From: Myrica gale
Taxonomy: Eukaryota > Streptophyta > Magnoliopsida > Fagales > Myricaceae
Reading direction: 5' to 3'
Assembly (NCBI GenBank): GCA_963930655.1
Contig: OZ005602.1
Location: 29,153,840-29,217,839 of the forward strand
DNA: 64,000 nucleotides
The notes beneath the pieces were generated by a model. That model was not told where the DNA came from. It ran no database searches and was given only the letters and a program-made list of their open reading frames with translations. Both the position numbers and the translations under genes were made by a program. Positions 50,801 through 61,100 of the stretch are shown here, one piece after another (the first letter of the stretch is position 1; the number at the start of each line of letters is the position of its first letter).

Positions 50801-53800
50801 GTCAAAAGTAATCAACTTAAGCGAGGACATATTTGCAGGTAATTTTTGGGCCATTGGAAGATGACTGACTAATTGGGACTATTGTTGATTTATATTGGCT
50901 GATCTGTTCAGGATTTAACTCTACTCTGCGTGAGGGATTTGTAACACATCATGAGTACATCCAAGTAGGCAAGGGACGTGATGTGGGAATGAATCAAATA
51001 TCCATTTTTGAGGCTAAGGTTGCAAGTGGAAATGGAGAGCAGACACTTAGCCGTGAAGTTTATCGTCTTGGAAGTAGATTTGACTTCTATAGGATGTTGT
51101 CATTCTACTTTACAACAGTGGGTTTCTATTTTAGTAGTATGGTAAGTTGACCAATCAAGTTTCCCTTTCATAAATATTTTCTTTACCATGTCAATGTAGT
51201 TCAAACAAGTTTGATTTTCTTTTTAATATTGCTACATCTGTTAAAGGACTATGTCGATTGGTGTGTTGGTAACAATAATTATTTATGTCTGTGCATGTGT
51301 ATTTATTTTGTTTGTTTAGTGGATCAACTAGTAAAGAAAAAATAGAGACTAATAAGTTTGTGTTTGTTTTGCTTGAAATTTTTTTCTTTTAGTAAAATAT
51401 TTTCCTAACTTCATATATTTGGGAGGGTAAGAAATTGTAGTCCAACAGGAAACCTTAGAGGCGGTCTACAAAAAATTAAGCCTCTCAAGCATATAATTAC
51501 TTGCGTCTCTTTGAATAGGTAAGCCATTTTCAGCCTCTTTTCTTTATACAGTATTATACTCTAGGTAAAACTTTGAGAGAGTGGAGAGACTCTAAATCAA
51601 ACCTTAAATCAATGATAGTTCAAAACCACCGTCAACTTGATTGAATGTATATGGCAAATGGTCAGCCTGAAGGATCATGACACAGAATAAAATATTGGAA
51701 CAAAAAAACAAAGGTTATGCAGATGGATATACAGCTAGATACAACTAGTTGCCGCCACCTGCAGGGAAGTATTTGTTGTCTTACTTTCCCTTTCTCATAT
51801 TGAGCTTTTCCACATACTCTTTTGTGCTATGGAGAAATATGCATTCGAAGCTTTGCTTTAGACATTTTGTTGTGCAGGTGACTGTTCTTACTGTATTTGT
51901 GTTTCTATATGGACGATTGTATATGGTTATGAGTGGAGTGGAGAGAGAGATCCTTGAGAATACAAGCATACAACAGACCCAGGCCCTTGAAGAGGCTTTG
52001 GCTACCCAGTCTGTTTTTCAATTGGGCCTACTGCTAGTTCTTCCCATGGTCGTTGAAATTGGCCTGGAAAAAGGATTTCCTACTGCCATTGGTCATTTTA
52101 TCATTATGCAGCTACAGCTTGCATCTGTATTCTTTACATTCCAGCTTGGATCAAAAGCACATTACTATGGAAGGACAATCTTGCATGGAGGTTCCAAGTA
52201 TCAATCTACTGGCCGTGGATTTGTCGTTTTTCATGCAAAGTTCGCTGAAAACTACAGGATGTACTCACGAAGTCACTTTGTGAAGGGGTTGGAGCTGTTT
52301 ATTTTATTAATTGTATATGAAGTGTATGGGATATCATATCGCAGTTCAAAGCTTTATTGGTTCATCACTTCCTCTGTGTGGTTTCTTGTTGCTTCTTGGT
52401 TGTTTGCTCCTTTCGTGTTCAATCCATCTGGTTTTGACTGGCAAAAGACAGTAGATGATTGGACGGATTGGAAAAGGTGGATGGAAAATCGTGGTGGTAT
52501 TGGAAATCCAGCTCAGAAAAGTTGGGAAATATGGTGGGATGAAGAACAGGGTCACCTCAAACACACAACGTTCAGGGGGAGGGTGCTGGAGATAATACTT
52601 GCATTTCGCTTCTTTGTTTACCAGTATGGAATTGTCTACCAGCTTGATATAGCTCATCACGTCAAGAGCTTGCTGGTAAGTTCTATTGTTTTCAATGATT
52701 GCGGTCCTCTTGTTAGACTGTCAATCTCTGTTTAGGCTTGTTGTGCCAGCACCAGCTTACATGCTTCTGATTTTCACTTCAATTTCGTCTGTAGGTCTAT
52801 GGACTTTCTTGGTTCGTTATGGTATCTGTTCTTGTTGTCTTAAAGGTAAGCAAATGGAGGTAAATGATAAACAGTAGATTTATTGCAAGCTTAAACGAAA
52901 GTGTTCTAGCTTAAATGATTGTTCAAAGGAAATTCACAGTGTCTAATAAAAATTCAGTTTCAAAATATTTTTAACAAGGAGTTGTTTAGACTTCTGTTAT
53001 AACTAGTATGGCTAGAGATTAGAGGGAAAAGAAAAACGAGTTACAGATACGCTAATGAGTTGCACTTTTCCTTTTCCTTCTCGCTCTTCCTTTTGAAACA
53101 GAGCCTTCAATTTTTATATGCTTTAGACCAGAAGCATCCATGCTCATTTTGTATTCTTCAAATGCTGCTATCAGGTGTTGTCGATGGGTAGGCAGAAATA
53201 CGCTACCGACTTTCAACTCATGTTCAGGATTCTCAAAGTGCTTTTGTTCCTTAGCTTCACGTCAGTCATGACTATCTTGTTTGTTGTATGTGGGCTCACT
53301 GTATCAGATTTATTTGCTGCTATCCTTGCCTTCACGCCCACAGGATGGGCCCTCCTTCTCGTAAGTTCATATAAATTCTAAATATTATTGAAGTAGAAAG
53401 AACAATGTATCTGGCAAATTTTAAGATTTATTATGCCATTTGTCTTGAACTCTCCTTGCCTTGTTCTAATTACCTTAAATTTGGTAGACCATTAGATCCA
53501 AATTATTGTTCATCTCCAGTATTCAAGAAAATGTTCCCAATAGAAGTTCTGACCTAAATTGTTCTTTGGGAATTATTTATCTAATAATTAATGACCATAT
53601 ATGCTGCATTTTCCATTCTAGCACTTTCCTGGCAGAGAAAGTTATCATATGTTTTCCTCACCCAAGGATCTTTCTAGTCACTTTGGTGCAGTTATCATGT
53701 AATATTTTCCCATTGATTCCTAACTTGGGCATACATACAACCCTTGATTTTGTACTCCACATTCCCCAAACTTTCAGAGATGAACTCTTTGAACTGCTGC

Positions 53801-54362
53801 AAATTGTTGGGATCTGTTACATTTTTCGAACTCTTTCAGGATGAAACTTCATGACCCTATATCATCCTAACTCATTAGCTTCAATGAATTTTGTTAAATC
53901 AGTAGTTATCCCAAAAACTTAAAATTAGAAGACTGCTGCTGGGCGTCTAATGAGCAATTAGTCTTAAAAAGTAAGCCAGATAAGACGCCGGCCTTGCGGT
54001 AGAAAATGATAGATTTTTTCATCTAATTAAATATTTAGCAGCTCTTCTCCTCGAAAGATAGCATGGAGGTTCGTACTAATTAGTTGTGGTTCACTGAATT
54101 GATGTTTCCTTGATCTTGTCCTTTCCAGATTGGGCAAGCATGCAGGCCATTATTTGAGCGGGCAAAGCTCTGGGATTTGATAAAGGAGCTGGCTGAAGTA
54201 TACGAATACATAATGGCGCTGGTAATCTTCACGCCCATAGCCATTTTGTCTTGGTTCCCATTCATTTCAGAGTTCCAAACGCGCCTGCTCTTCAACACTG
54301 CATTTAGTAGAGGCCTCCAGATTTCAAAGATTCTTGCTGGAAAGAAAGAGAAAACAGCTTGA
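29893..54362 (+). CDS. CALS7: Callose synthase (1,3-beta-glucan synthase, GT48), CALS7/GSL7-like
   Basis: Plasma-membrane enzyme polymerising UDP-glucose into callose; CALS7 of Arabidopsis serves phloem sieve plates. I traced 42 coding exons: 29893-30025, 31768-31868, 32649-32755, 32854-32941, 33043-33153, 33268-33405, 34725-34793, 34931-35022, 35129-35258, 36983-37096, 37183-37259, 37343-37430, 37891-38013, 38101-38221, 38445-38776, 38899-38951, 39166-39226, 41609-41690, 41780-41829, 41944-42030, 42227-42331, 42914-43005, 43084-43165, 43254-43408, 43551-43674, 43747-43844, 43957-44056, 44142-44293, 45573-45682, 45766-45870, 45961-46029, 46144-46288 (doubtful), 46386-46500, 48304-48426, 48500-48618, 48756-48839, 50726-50838, 50912-51141, 51878-52675, 52795-52845, 53175-53360, 54129-54362. 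Total about 1848 residues; Arabidopsis CALS7 has about 1950. Motifs include VPSSLASIAPILRVA, WGEASNVRFMPECLCYIFHN, KPENQNHAIIFTRGEALQ, RFHYGHPDIFDRIFHITRGG and many C-terminal membrane segments. Assignment to CALS7 rather than CALS6 rests on memory (for example CGLTVSDLFA). The N-terminus is short. Confidence 0.9.
30026..31767 (+). other. Callose synthase intron 1 (1.74 kb)
   Basis: Donor GTAAGAAC, acceptor CAACTAG. A TTTC microsatellite lies at about 30291-30310. No coding sequence or recognisable element inside. Confidence 0.7.
33406..34724 (+). other. Callose synthase intron 6 with an unexplained short ORF
   Basis: Between 33576 and 33743 a frame stays open for about 55 codons and reads VTKLLERINKEIG then GEKECFAGLVDPVMKNL, ending in TGA. 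Its composition is protein-like, but it does not fit callose synthase and cannot be spliced in without a stop. It may be a fragment of another gene or retroelement. Confidence 0.4.
35259..36982 (+). other. Callose synthase intron 9 (1.72 kb)
   Basis: Donor GTATGTTT, acceptor TATGTAAG. The AT-rich sequence includes inserted repeat-like text, but I found no target duplication or coding domain. It separates the exon ending CYIFHN from the one starting MADEVHK. Confidence 0.6.
38777..38898 (+). other. GC-AG intron 15 of callose synthase
   Basis: The exon ends WWAQ (GGGCTCAG) and the intron opens GCAAGC, with acceptor TCTTGCAG. The next exon starts PKLYVGRGMHE, so the protein requires this junction. 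GC-AG is the common non-canonical class of U2 introns, and the donor otherwise fits CAG/GCAAGT. Confidence 0.85.
39227..41608 (+). other. Callose synthase intron 17 (2.4 kb) with a repeat
   Basis: The intron contains two tandem units beginning GGCCACATAAAAGGGTGGTT at 40071 and 40194. Both contain AGTATAG.GATAGCACTGCAA. The surrounding 39920-41250 is higher in GC than other introns and probably an inserted element of unknown class. A GA-rich tract lies at 41068-41085. Confidence 0.5.
44294..45572 (+). other. Callose synthase intron 28 (1.28 kb)
   Basis: AT-rich, with donor GTTAGTCA and acceptor GGACTAG. No coding sequence or recognisable element. Confidence 0.6.
46501..48303 (+). other. Callose synthase intron 33 (1.8 kb)
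   Basis: Contains a GT/GC microsatellite at 47146-47170. On the minus strand, 46800-46930 stays open and includes NGVQQGLFVYVDLPQ, which has a loose copia-polyprotein flavour. It may be a small antisense retrotransposon scrap, but support is weak. Confidence 0.45.
48840..50725 (-). mobile_element. Degenerate antisense LTR retrotransposon remnant in callose synthase intron 36
   Basis: On the minus strand, ACAAGTGGTATGAGCAT near 50155 resembles a degraded tRNA-Met primer-binding site. A gag-like frame follows (50156-49857, including EGWLERLECFVELFAVGQHK). Near 49440-49480 the minus strand reads TTGAGGACAAGGGTG and then a purine-rich GGGGGAAGG, as in the polypurine tract of gypsy-type elements. 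Direct-repeat phrases (CTTGATCTGATAGGACTTCT) occur at about 49303 and 50378, and a third copy at about 49206. These may be LTR pieces. The element is much shorter than an autonomous one, has no pol, and lies against the gene's direction. Its exact ends are not resolved. Confidence 0.55.
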
Positions 54363-54642
54363 AGAAGCACTTCAAAACATCCCAAGTGGTTCCTCCGAGT
54401 AATATGAGCAGACCGAACAGACTTCAAATGTGTGTTTTGAATGAATATTACTTCTTAGAAAAAGAATAAATATTACTTCTGTACCAAGTATGAAGTTTTT
54501 CCTGCACATTATTCAGGGAGGAAAGAAAATACCCAAATAAATGAAAAATAAAAAATAATTTTTAAAATATAATAAAACTACAGAAATTCGTGTTCAATTA
54601 TTCCACTCATAATTTATTTATAATTATTCTGATTTAATTGAA

Positions 54643-54972
54643 GGCTTAATTATCACTACAGTCCCTATGATATTGATTTTTTAACAAATCAGTCTTTGAA
54701 ATACAATTTTAAACGGGCCAATTCTTGAGGTCAGTTTTTCAGACATATAAGTCTTTTCGTCCACTAAAAATTAGCTAGCTAATGGAAGACCAATATGTGG
54801 TTAAGGTCGGGATGTTCATTGTTAGGGTCAAATAGCCTATCTTGGACCCCGTCTCAATTAGTAGAATAACGTTTATATGTCTAAAAAATGAACTATATAG
54901 ACCGGCATGTTCAATATTATACCTCAAGAATTGATTTGTTAAAAGTCAATATCTCTGTAGTAGCAATTAAGC
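54643..54972. repeat. Inverted-repeat MITE-like element
   Basis: The left end reads GGCTTAATTATCACTACAG; the right end reversed reads GAGCTTAATTGCTACTACAG. Internal inverted matches include TTTTAACAAATCA, AATTCTTGAGGT and CAGACATATAA-type words. No coding capacity and no clear target duplication. Confidence 0.65.
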
Positions 54973-55316
54973 TCACTTAAAATCATATGTACTATAAATA
55001 TGGAGAAAATATGGAGAGAAAAAAAAAAACAAGAAGTGTATTCGTACTCAACCCTATAAGAAAATTTCTCTAAGATATTGTTCTTGAAATATTTGAAATG
55101 TATACCCCATGTTTGATTGCCAAAATTTTGGCACTCCAAAATTTGGGCCTAATTAAAAAAATTATAAAATAATTCATATTTCTATCAAATAATTCTTTTT
55201 TATTATAATATTTATTTAAATTTTTTTCTCTCTTTATTTTTTTACCAACTCCTATAAATTATTTTTATTTTTTCACCATGTGACCCAAAAATTTAAACGA
55301 CTCTAAAGCTATGTTT

Positions 55317-55500
55317 GGTTTAAGTCTTGAGATATATTTTTGTGTTTTTATTTTTTTGAAAGTAGTGTAAATTCTCTTAGGATTGGTGAAAAGTGTGTTA
55401 AAAGTTGTTGAAATTTGTAAAAAATTATTGAGATTGGTGAAAAAGTATTGGAATCGATGAAAAAGTGAAAATAACCTAAACTTTTAAGAATCAAACTTTG
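55317..55500 (+). repeat. AT-rich MITE-like repeat, same family as 8861-9125
   Basis: Near-identical, in inverted orientation, to 8861-9125 over about 150 bases. It abuts the Pack-MULE that starts at 55516. Confidence 0.6.
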
Positions 55501-55704
55501 GTTATAAAAAACGAAGGTCAAATTACAAATACCCCCCTCGAACTATCACTCATGTCTCATTTATCCCCCTAAACTATGACTCGTTGCAACTCGCCCCTCT
55601 TAACTATGTCTCTTGTTGCAATTTCATCCCCCGAGCGATTTTAGTGTTAAATTAAACGGAATCCGTCTCATCCACACGTTAAAAGACCATTATACCCTTC
55701 CTAA

Positions 55705-56060
55705 ATGGCCACTGAAACAGAAAACCAGCAGCCGCCCAATCCTCCCCATGTCTCTCATGTCGTCGATCCCAGCCTCACCCCCCCTGCATCTCCCAACTCT
55801 CCTCCCAATCCACCTCATTTTTCCCCAAACTTCATCACCAATCTTCCTCATCTTGTCACTGTCAAACTCAACTACCTCTCGGTCAGCTTGGTTGGCCCTT
55901 GAAAATCTCTTTGCGACAAAAATTCAAGCAAGACTCGTGCAACTTCAATATCAGCTGGCCACCAACAAAAAAAGGCACCGATACTATCTCTGAATATTTT
56001 CGCAAAACCAAAATGTTGGCAACCCTCTACGCTTTCCGAATATCAGCAGATCGTGGCCAA
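55705..56060 (+). pseudogene. Copia-gag-like fragment inside the Pack-MULE
   Basis: Reads FITNLPHLVTVKLNYLSVS, then in a shifted frame AWLALENLFATKIQARLVQL, and then EYFRKTKMLATLY in another frame. These fragments resemble the gag (UBN2-type) region of plant copia elements. It is frameshifted and internally deleted, so it cannot make the original protein. Confidence 0.6.
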
Positions 56061-56218
56061 CCCTCTACGCTCTCCTAAACTAGAAATAGCTTATGTGAAC
56101 ATGAATCACCTCAAGAAGACCGCTAGCAGGCAGCCATTTCTTACTCGATATTTTCCTAATAAAAAGTTGCAGTCATGTTCTTCCAGTAATGCTAGCAAGT
56201 AAAGATGCTGTCAGAGAA

Positions 56219-56656
56219 CTAGAAGCCAACCAAACAAGAGGAACCAACTTTATCTATGGGTGCACCAAATGCACCCGGTGGCAAGGGATCAAACTCCATC
56301 CCAATAATCGGCCCATCCTCCCTCAGTGGATCCCCTAGTTGCACCTCTACAAAAGCTACAGCTCGAAGCTCTGCTATGGACTGCTGCGGCTCATACAGCC
56401 TACTCATTGCAGCCATATCATTTGCAATCCTTGCAACTGCAACCCCAGTTCGCCCACCAGGTCGCCGTGAATCCAGAAATGGACTCGACGCCAAACCCGA
56501 GCCTGAGGCTTGCTCACTTCCCCCCTCTCCCGCCACCATTTCCTCTCCGATGTTGCGGTTCGACGAGAAGGTCTCCATCGAGTCGAAGCTCAACGGGTTC
56601 AACGGGTTCAGGGGAGTTCTATACGCAATGAGGAACGCGAGCTCGCTGCTGCTCAT
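56219..56656 (-). pseudogene. Captured fragment of a homeobox-DDT (RLT1/RLT2-type) gene
   Basis: On the minus strand, 145 codons are open. The part [20 protein letters not shown], then [20 protein letters not shown] and [16 protein letters not shown], matches my memory of the region after the homeodomain in RLT1/RLT2 (ISWI-partner transcriptional regulators). The homeodomain and DDT domain themselves are absent. The ORF starts with a different sequence ([19 protein letters not shown]) that I do not place. It lies wholly within the Pack-MULE. That it remains open may be chance or selection. Confidence 0.65.
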
Positions 56657-56980
56657 GATCTTGACCAGTTGGGGCTTCTTCGCGTGCAGACCAGAAAATG
56701 GTGCGACTTGCGGAAGGGCATAATCGTGCTAAGGGCATTTAATTGTTTTTTTAAATTAGAGGGGCATTACAGTCTTTTAATATTAGGAAGGGTATAATGA
56801 TATTTTAACGTGTGGATGAGACAGATTCCGTTTAATTTAACACTCAAAATCGCTCGGGGGATGAGATTGCAACAAGAGACATAGTTAAGGGGGGCGAGTT
56901 GCAACGAGTCATAGTTTAGGAGGGTAAATGAGACACGGGTGATAGTTCGAGGGGGTATTTGTAATTTGCCCAAAAACTAA

Positions 56981-58104
56981 AGAGAAAAAAAAAAGGGCAA
57001 CAATAGTTTGCGTTGACTGGACCCGGTTCGGCTGACATGGCAAAGCTTAATACGGTTCGCTCGACCATATATTATTCGAAACAGCCACAGCCCGTCAGAA
57101 TTGAACGCTATCAAAATCAGAGACGCTGCAATCTCATTCCATCAGAGCCCGAGCCGATCCGATCGGCTCAACGATCACCGGGAAGCTTTTCTTTTCAGTA
57201 CGTTCTGTTCGATTCTGATTGATTGAAGAGAGAAGACGTGAACCAACATTTTTTTTTTCTATTTGTGACCGAAGAAGCTAAGACTTACAGTATTTGGGGT
57301 TAATTCCTATATTCTGGGCTAATATGTTGAGTTGTCACGGCGGATTTTACTTTTGCATTATGTCAATTTCTGATTATTAGAATTTCTCTCACTAGGAGAA
57401 TATGTTCTGATTTACGAAGAATACTTTTGAGCTTAGGATGTTAATTATCTGTTTGGTTTTTGAGGAAGCTGAGGGAAATAAGAGTATGTTTTGGATCACT
57501 TATCTTTTGTTGTTTTGGTTTTCGGAAACTTTGAGAAATTTGGCTGAGCTCAGCTTAGTGTCAGCATTAGGTTCAACTGAAAAATTCGTCGTTCGGGCTT
57601 TGGGAAGGCTTGAATATAGTGGAGTTTTGAATAGATGGTGTTTAAAGTCGTCGTATACCCAACAAAGAAAATAAAAAGGGTTCCTTGTAAGGCATTTGAT
57701 TGAATGATTTGTGTGCTTCAATTTTGTTGAGATTTTTGGAGCTGAAGTTAAGCTCAGTGAGCTACTGTGCAACCTTGAAATGAACTTCTGTAGTCGGAGA
57801 GAAGATCATGCGTGATGAGATAACAAAAACTCGTAACTTCACAATCAATGGAAAAATGAAACCCAAATAATTTCATGGTTCATCGTAATTGTAGCGGACA
57901 TAGTTTAAATTTATTGATAGGCCCAACCATCTCTAAACCTCCAGTCGATAGGTCGTTGAACATTATGAGATACTTTTCCATTCAATTTTGTACTCTTTTA
58001 TGCGGCTATAATAAATGCAGCCAGTGAAATGGCGAGTCCTAATAATCGTATCCTTGGACAGGAAAGATTACTAGAATCAATTTAGCAATTGCATTCTGCG
58101 TGAG
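56981..58104 (+). promoter_or_regulatory. RLF upstream region and probable 5' UTR
   Basis: Begins directly after the Pack-MULE's target duplication. GC rises near 57110-57200, with a likely transcript start there (CGATCCGATCGG phrase). A 5' UTR intron between about 57200 and 58090 is likely, since no frame here joins RLF. No separate gene was seen. Confidence 0.4.
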
Positions 58105-61100
58105 ATGGACAACAATGATGACTTCACGTTTTGTCAGGCAAGTGTGGTACTTAGCTTTCATATGATGAAGTTATAGCTTTGTAAATCTTCTTGAAGCAGT
58201 TACTTATCATGTTGAAGATGTGCCAGGTTCGATTATGGTTGAATTTGGGTGCTTTTCAAAGTTAGGCATTGTATATGAGTAGATTTTTTATGGTTATAAA
58301 TTTAGGTTAGCTTACCTGTCAACCAAGAAGGTCATGAGACAAAGACGCTCCTGTCAGGTATTCGTGACATTACCATAGAAGATGAATGTGCAGATAGCAA
58401 TGGTAGTAGTCAGAATGATGGTATTCTGTGGAATGATAAAGTACCGAACAATACCACCTCTAAGGAGCAGGGTGCAGTTGGCTCTTTCTCGTTTAATGTA
58501 ATTGATACGTCCTCTCAGAAACAGTCGACTGAATTGTCAAGAGCAGTAGCATCAGGAGATGCCGCAGATTCCATTACCAAATTTCAGGAACCGATTGTTG
58601 CAAGGAAGCCAAGGCCCCGAGCCAAGGTCCCTTTTGAGAAAGGCTACAGCCAAATGGACTGGCTTAAGCTCACTCGAACACACCCTGACCTTGCAGGTAC
58701 TTGGTGCATATCTTTCTTGGTGAAATTGCTTTATATGTCTAGGTTTGTATTTTTTCCTTTTTCTTTTCTTCTTGATTTCTCCCTAACTATTATTGGAATC
58801 TTCTTGTTCTGGAACGTATGTAAACTATTCTTGTATCTCGATGTCCCTCTCCCTTTCCTGGGTCATACCCTGTAGATGTTCTCTAACAAGTCTATCTACT
58901 TCTGCACACTAATTTGATAAACTTATGTTTGCACCTAAATAGGTTTTTATCCCTCCAGATGTTCAAATAGACTTTTGAAGTTTTTATGCTTTACTGAGGC
59001 TTGCTCTCCTCCACTTTGTTGTCTCTGCCAACTGTGCGCACTTTTGCTTAGAAAAAGGTCCACTGTCTGCATCTAGAAGGTTCTGGATTGGTTAAGAGCT
59101 GGTTATGCATGTATTTTGAACTCTCTACGTAATTTAGTGGAGGCATTTCACTTGTGCTCATATCATTTAACATATGGAAATGGTTAGTTATAATGCATGA
59201 GCTTATAAAGCAAGTGCAATTTGTTGTAATGCCTTTTACAGGTTATGGTAATCCTACTTACTGTCAGGCTATTCATTTCAGGATTAAAAGGACAGTCCAA
59301 TAAGAGGCTTATTTCTATGAATGAAGTTAGACAACATCAGGAAGAAGGTTCCATGTGGACTGTTTTAAAGGGTTGTGTGTATAACATATCTCCGTACATG
59401 AGATTCCATCCAGGAGGTATGAAATCTTCTTTAGTTTCATGTACCAATTCTCATTATCTAATAAGTATATTGTGCTGGGTAGATTGTAGCTCATTGTCAG
59501 TGTTCGACTTGTCACATCTGCACATGCACACGTAAGGATATAATCTCTTTCTGCCCAAGGTTTCATATCAACAACGAGCAGATTCTGCATTTTGTAACAA
59601 GTATATTATATAGCTAGGTTTTCACTCACAGGGCGAGTCCCAATTAATTGGGTTTTTTTCTGGTTCAGTTTTTTTTATCTACGTGTAGTTTTCTCTGTTT
59701 GTTACCATTTTTGTATAAGCTTTTGAGCAACTAGTAATGGCTTCTGGTTCTACCAAGGTAGAGGCCAAATTAGGAGCTCTAGTCTTGTTAGGAAAAGTGG
59801 AGATCCAAGGCTCTATGTCGTTTTACTTAAACAAACCACAGTTAATGGATAAAAAGATTGAGTGTTTTATGAATGGCTCAAGTGCCACAGTGCTTTTTGT
59901 CCTCTTTATTAACACAGTTTATGTTGCCACATACAGCTTTCTCTTTTTTCTTTTTTCTTTTCCTAAGCAATGGTGGATTCATTTTATAATGGGGGGAAGT
60001 ACAAGGTGCTGAATACAGGGCCGGAATAGGCCCACTACAGCAATATCAAGGGCCCGAAGGGCCATAAACGAGTAGGCCTTAAAGGCCACAAACCAATGGG
60101 CCATATACAGCTTCTTGACATATTAGAATTGAGCTTTCTTTTCTCTCCTCTTTTGCCGAAGTCGAGCCATTGTGTTATCCTTTCAATGTGCTAATCTCAA
60201 GGCTTGTAGCAACCATATCTCCACATAAGCTAAAATACCTTATATTACTGGTTCCTAGATATCCTGCAACCTATCTATTTTTTCTATTCGGCTCTTTGGG
60301 TGCGTTTGCTAACAAAATTTCACAAAAATTTTCACCAACTCACAATAAAATACTACAATATAATCTCTCACTCTCCCATCAAATCATAACTTTTCACTAC
60401 AAAAAATATAAAAAATTACCTCTCTCTTCACTTTTTCACTAAACCCAATACCAAAAATTTTACAACACAAACATAACCTTCCTTGCCTTCCGATTGATTA
60501 TTATCCAGCCCATCTTTATAGTCAAGCTCTAAACAGATTCGTCTAGAATTGGAAACCTAAAGCCCCTCACCAGCAGACGTAAACAGATTTTCGCAACTCT
60601 TTGCTACATCAAACAGCAACTTACGATAAAAGCTAGAGAGAAACGTTCTTTATTTTCCACGAAACCATTCTCTTTGAAGGTTGCATTCAGAGCCTATCAA
60701 TGGCCTTGCTTTAAAAGCATTGCAGTGCTTAAACCGATATAACATTTCTGGTGCCCATCTTGCATCTTCAATTCTAAATTTTCTCTTTTTGATGATGCAA
60801 TCTCTGAAAAAGTTACTTGATGGTATATTTTAAGTGATATAGTTGTATATTCCTTTCAAAGCTTGTGTTGCCAGTTTTTCAGCCTCGCTCAAAAATCCAT
60901 ACATGTATAAATGTGCTTGTCAGTTCTATATGCTTGTTTGATAAAATTTGCTTTTCCAGGTGTTGATATGCTGATGAAGGCAGTGGGAAAAGACTCTACA
61001 TCCCTATTTAGTATCCTTTTCTAAAGTTTCTTCCTTCCAGGGGTTTCTTCTGTCATACCTGAACGTTACTTGTGTTTCTTTGGGCTTGAACTATATTCAA

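Larger units (their letters stand above)
54363..55515. other. Callose synthase 3' UTR and intergenic repeats
   Basis: The first 150 bases are probably the 3' UTR. Then come an inverted-repeat element (54643-54972) and a MITE-like repeat (55317-55500). No gene. Confidence 0.55.
55516..56971. mobile_element. Pack-MULE with long terminal inverted repeats and captured gene fragments
   Basis: The 1456 bp element has terminal inverted repeats of about 190-200 bp. The left end is GGTCAAATTACAAATACCCC and the right end reversed is GGGCAAATTACAAATACCCC. The arms continue through CTCGAACTATCAC, AAACTATGACTCGTTGCAAC, CGGAATC.GTCTCATCCACAC and TATACCCTTCCTAA. It is flanked by AAAAACGAA (55507-55515) and AAAAACTAA (56972-56980), a 9 bp target duplication with one mismatch, as Mutator-like elements make. 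No transposase is present. The interior holds two unrelated captured pieces: copia-gag-like sequence (55705-56060) and an RLT-type homeobox-DDT gene piece (56219-56656, minus). It lies just upstream of RLF. Confidence 0.85.

Noticed and set aside
51749-52735. A separate 328-residue membrane protein
   Set aside because: It is callose synthase exon 39 with intron sequence at both ends.
56256-56723. Plus-strand 155-residue ORF in the Pack-MULE
   Set aside because: It overlaps the minus-strand RLT-like fragment, which has family similarity; the plus frame is a shadow.
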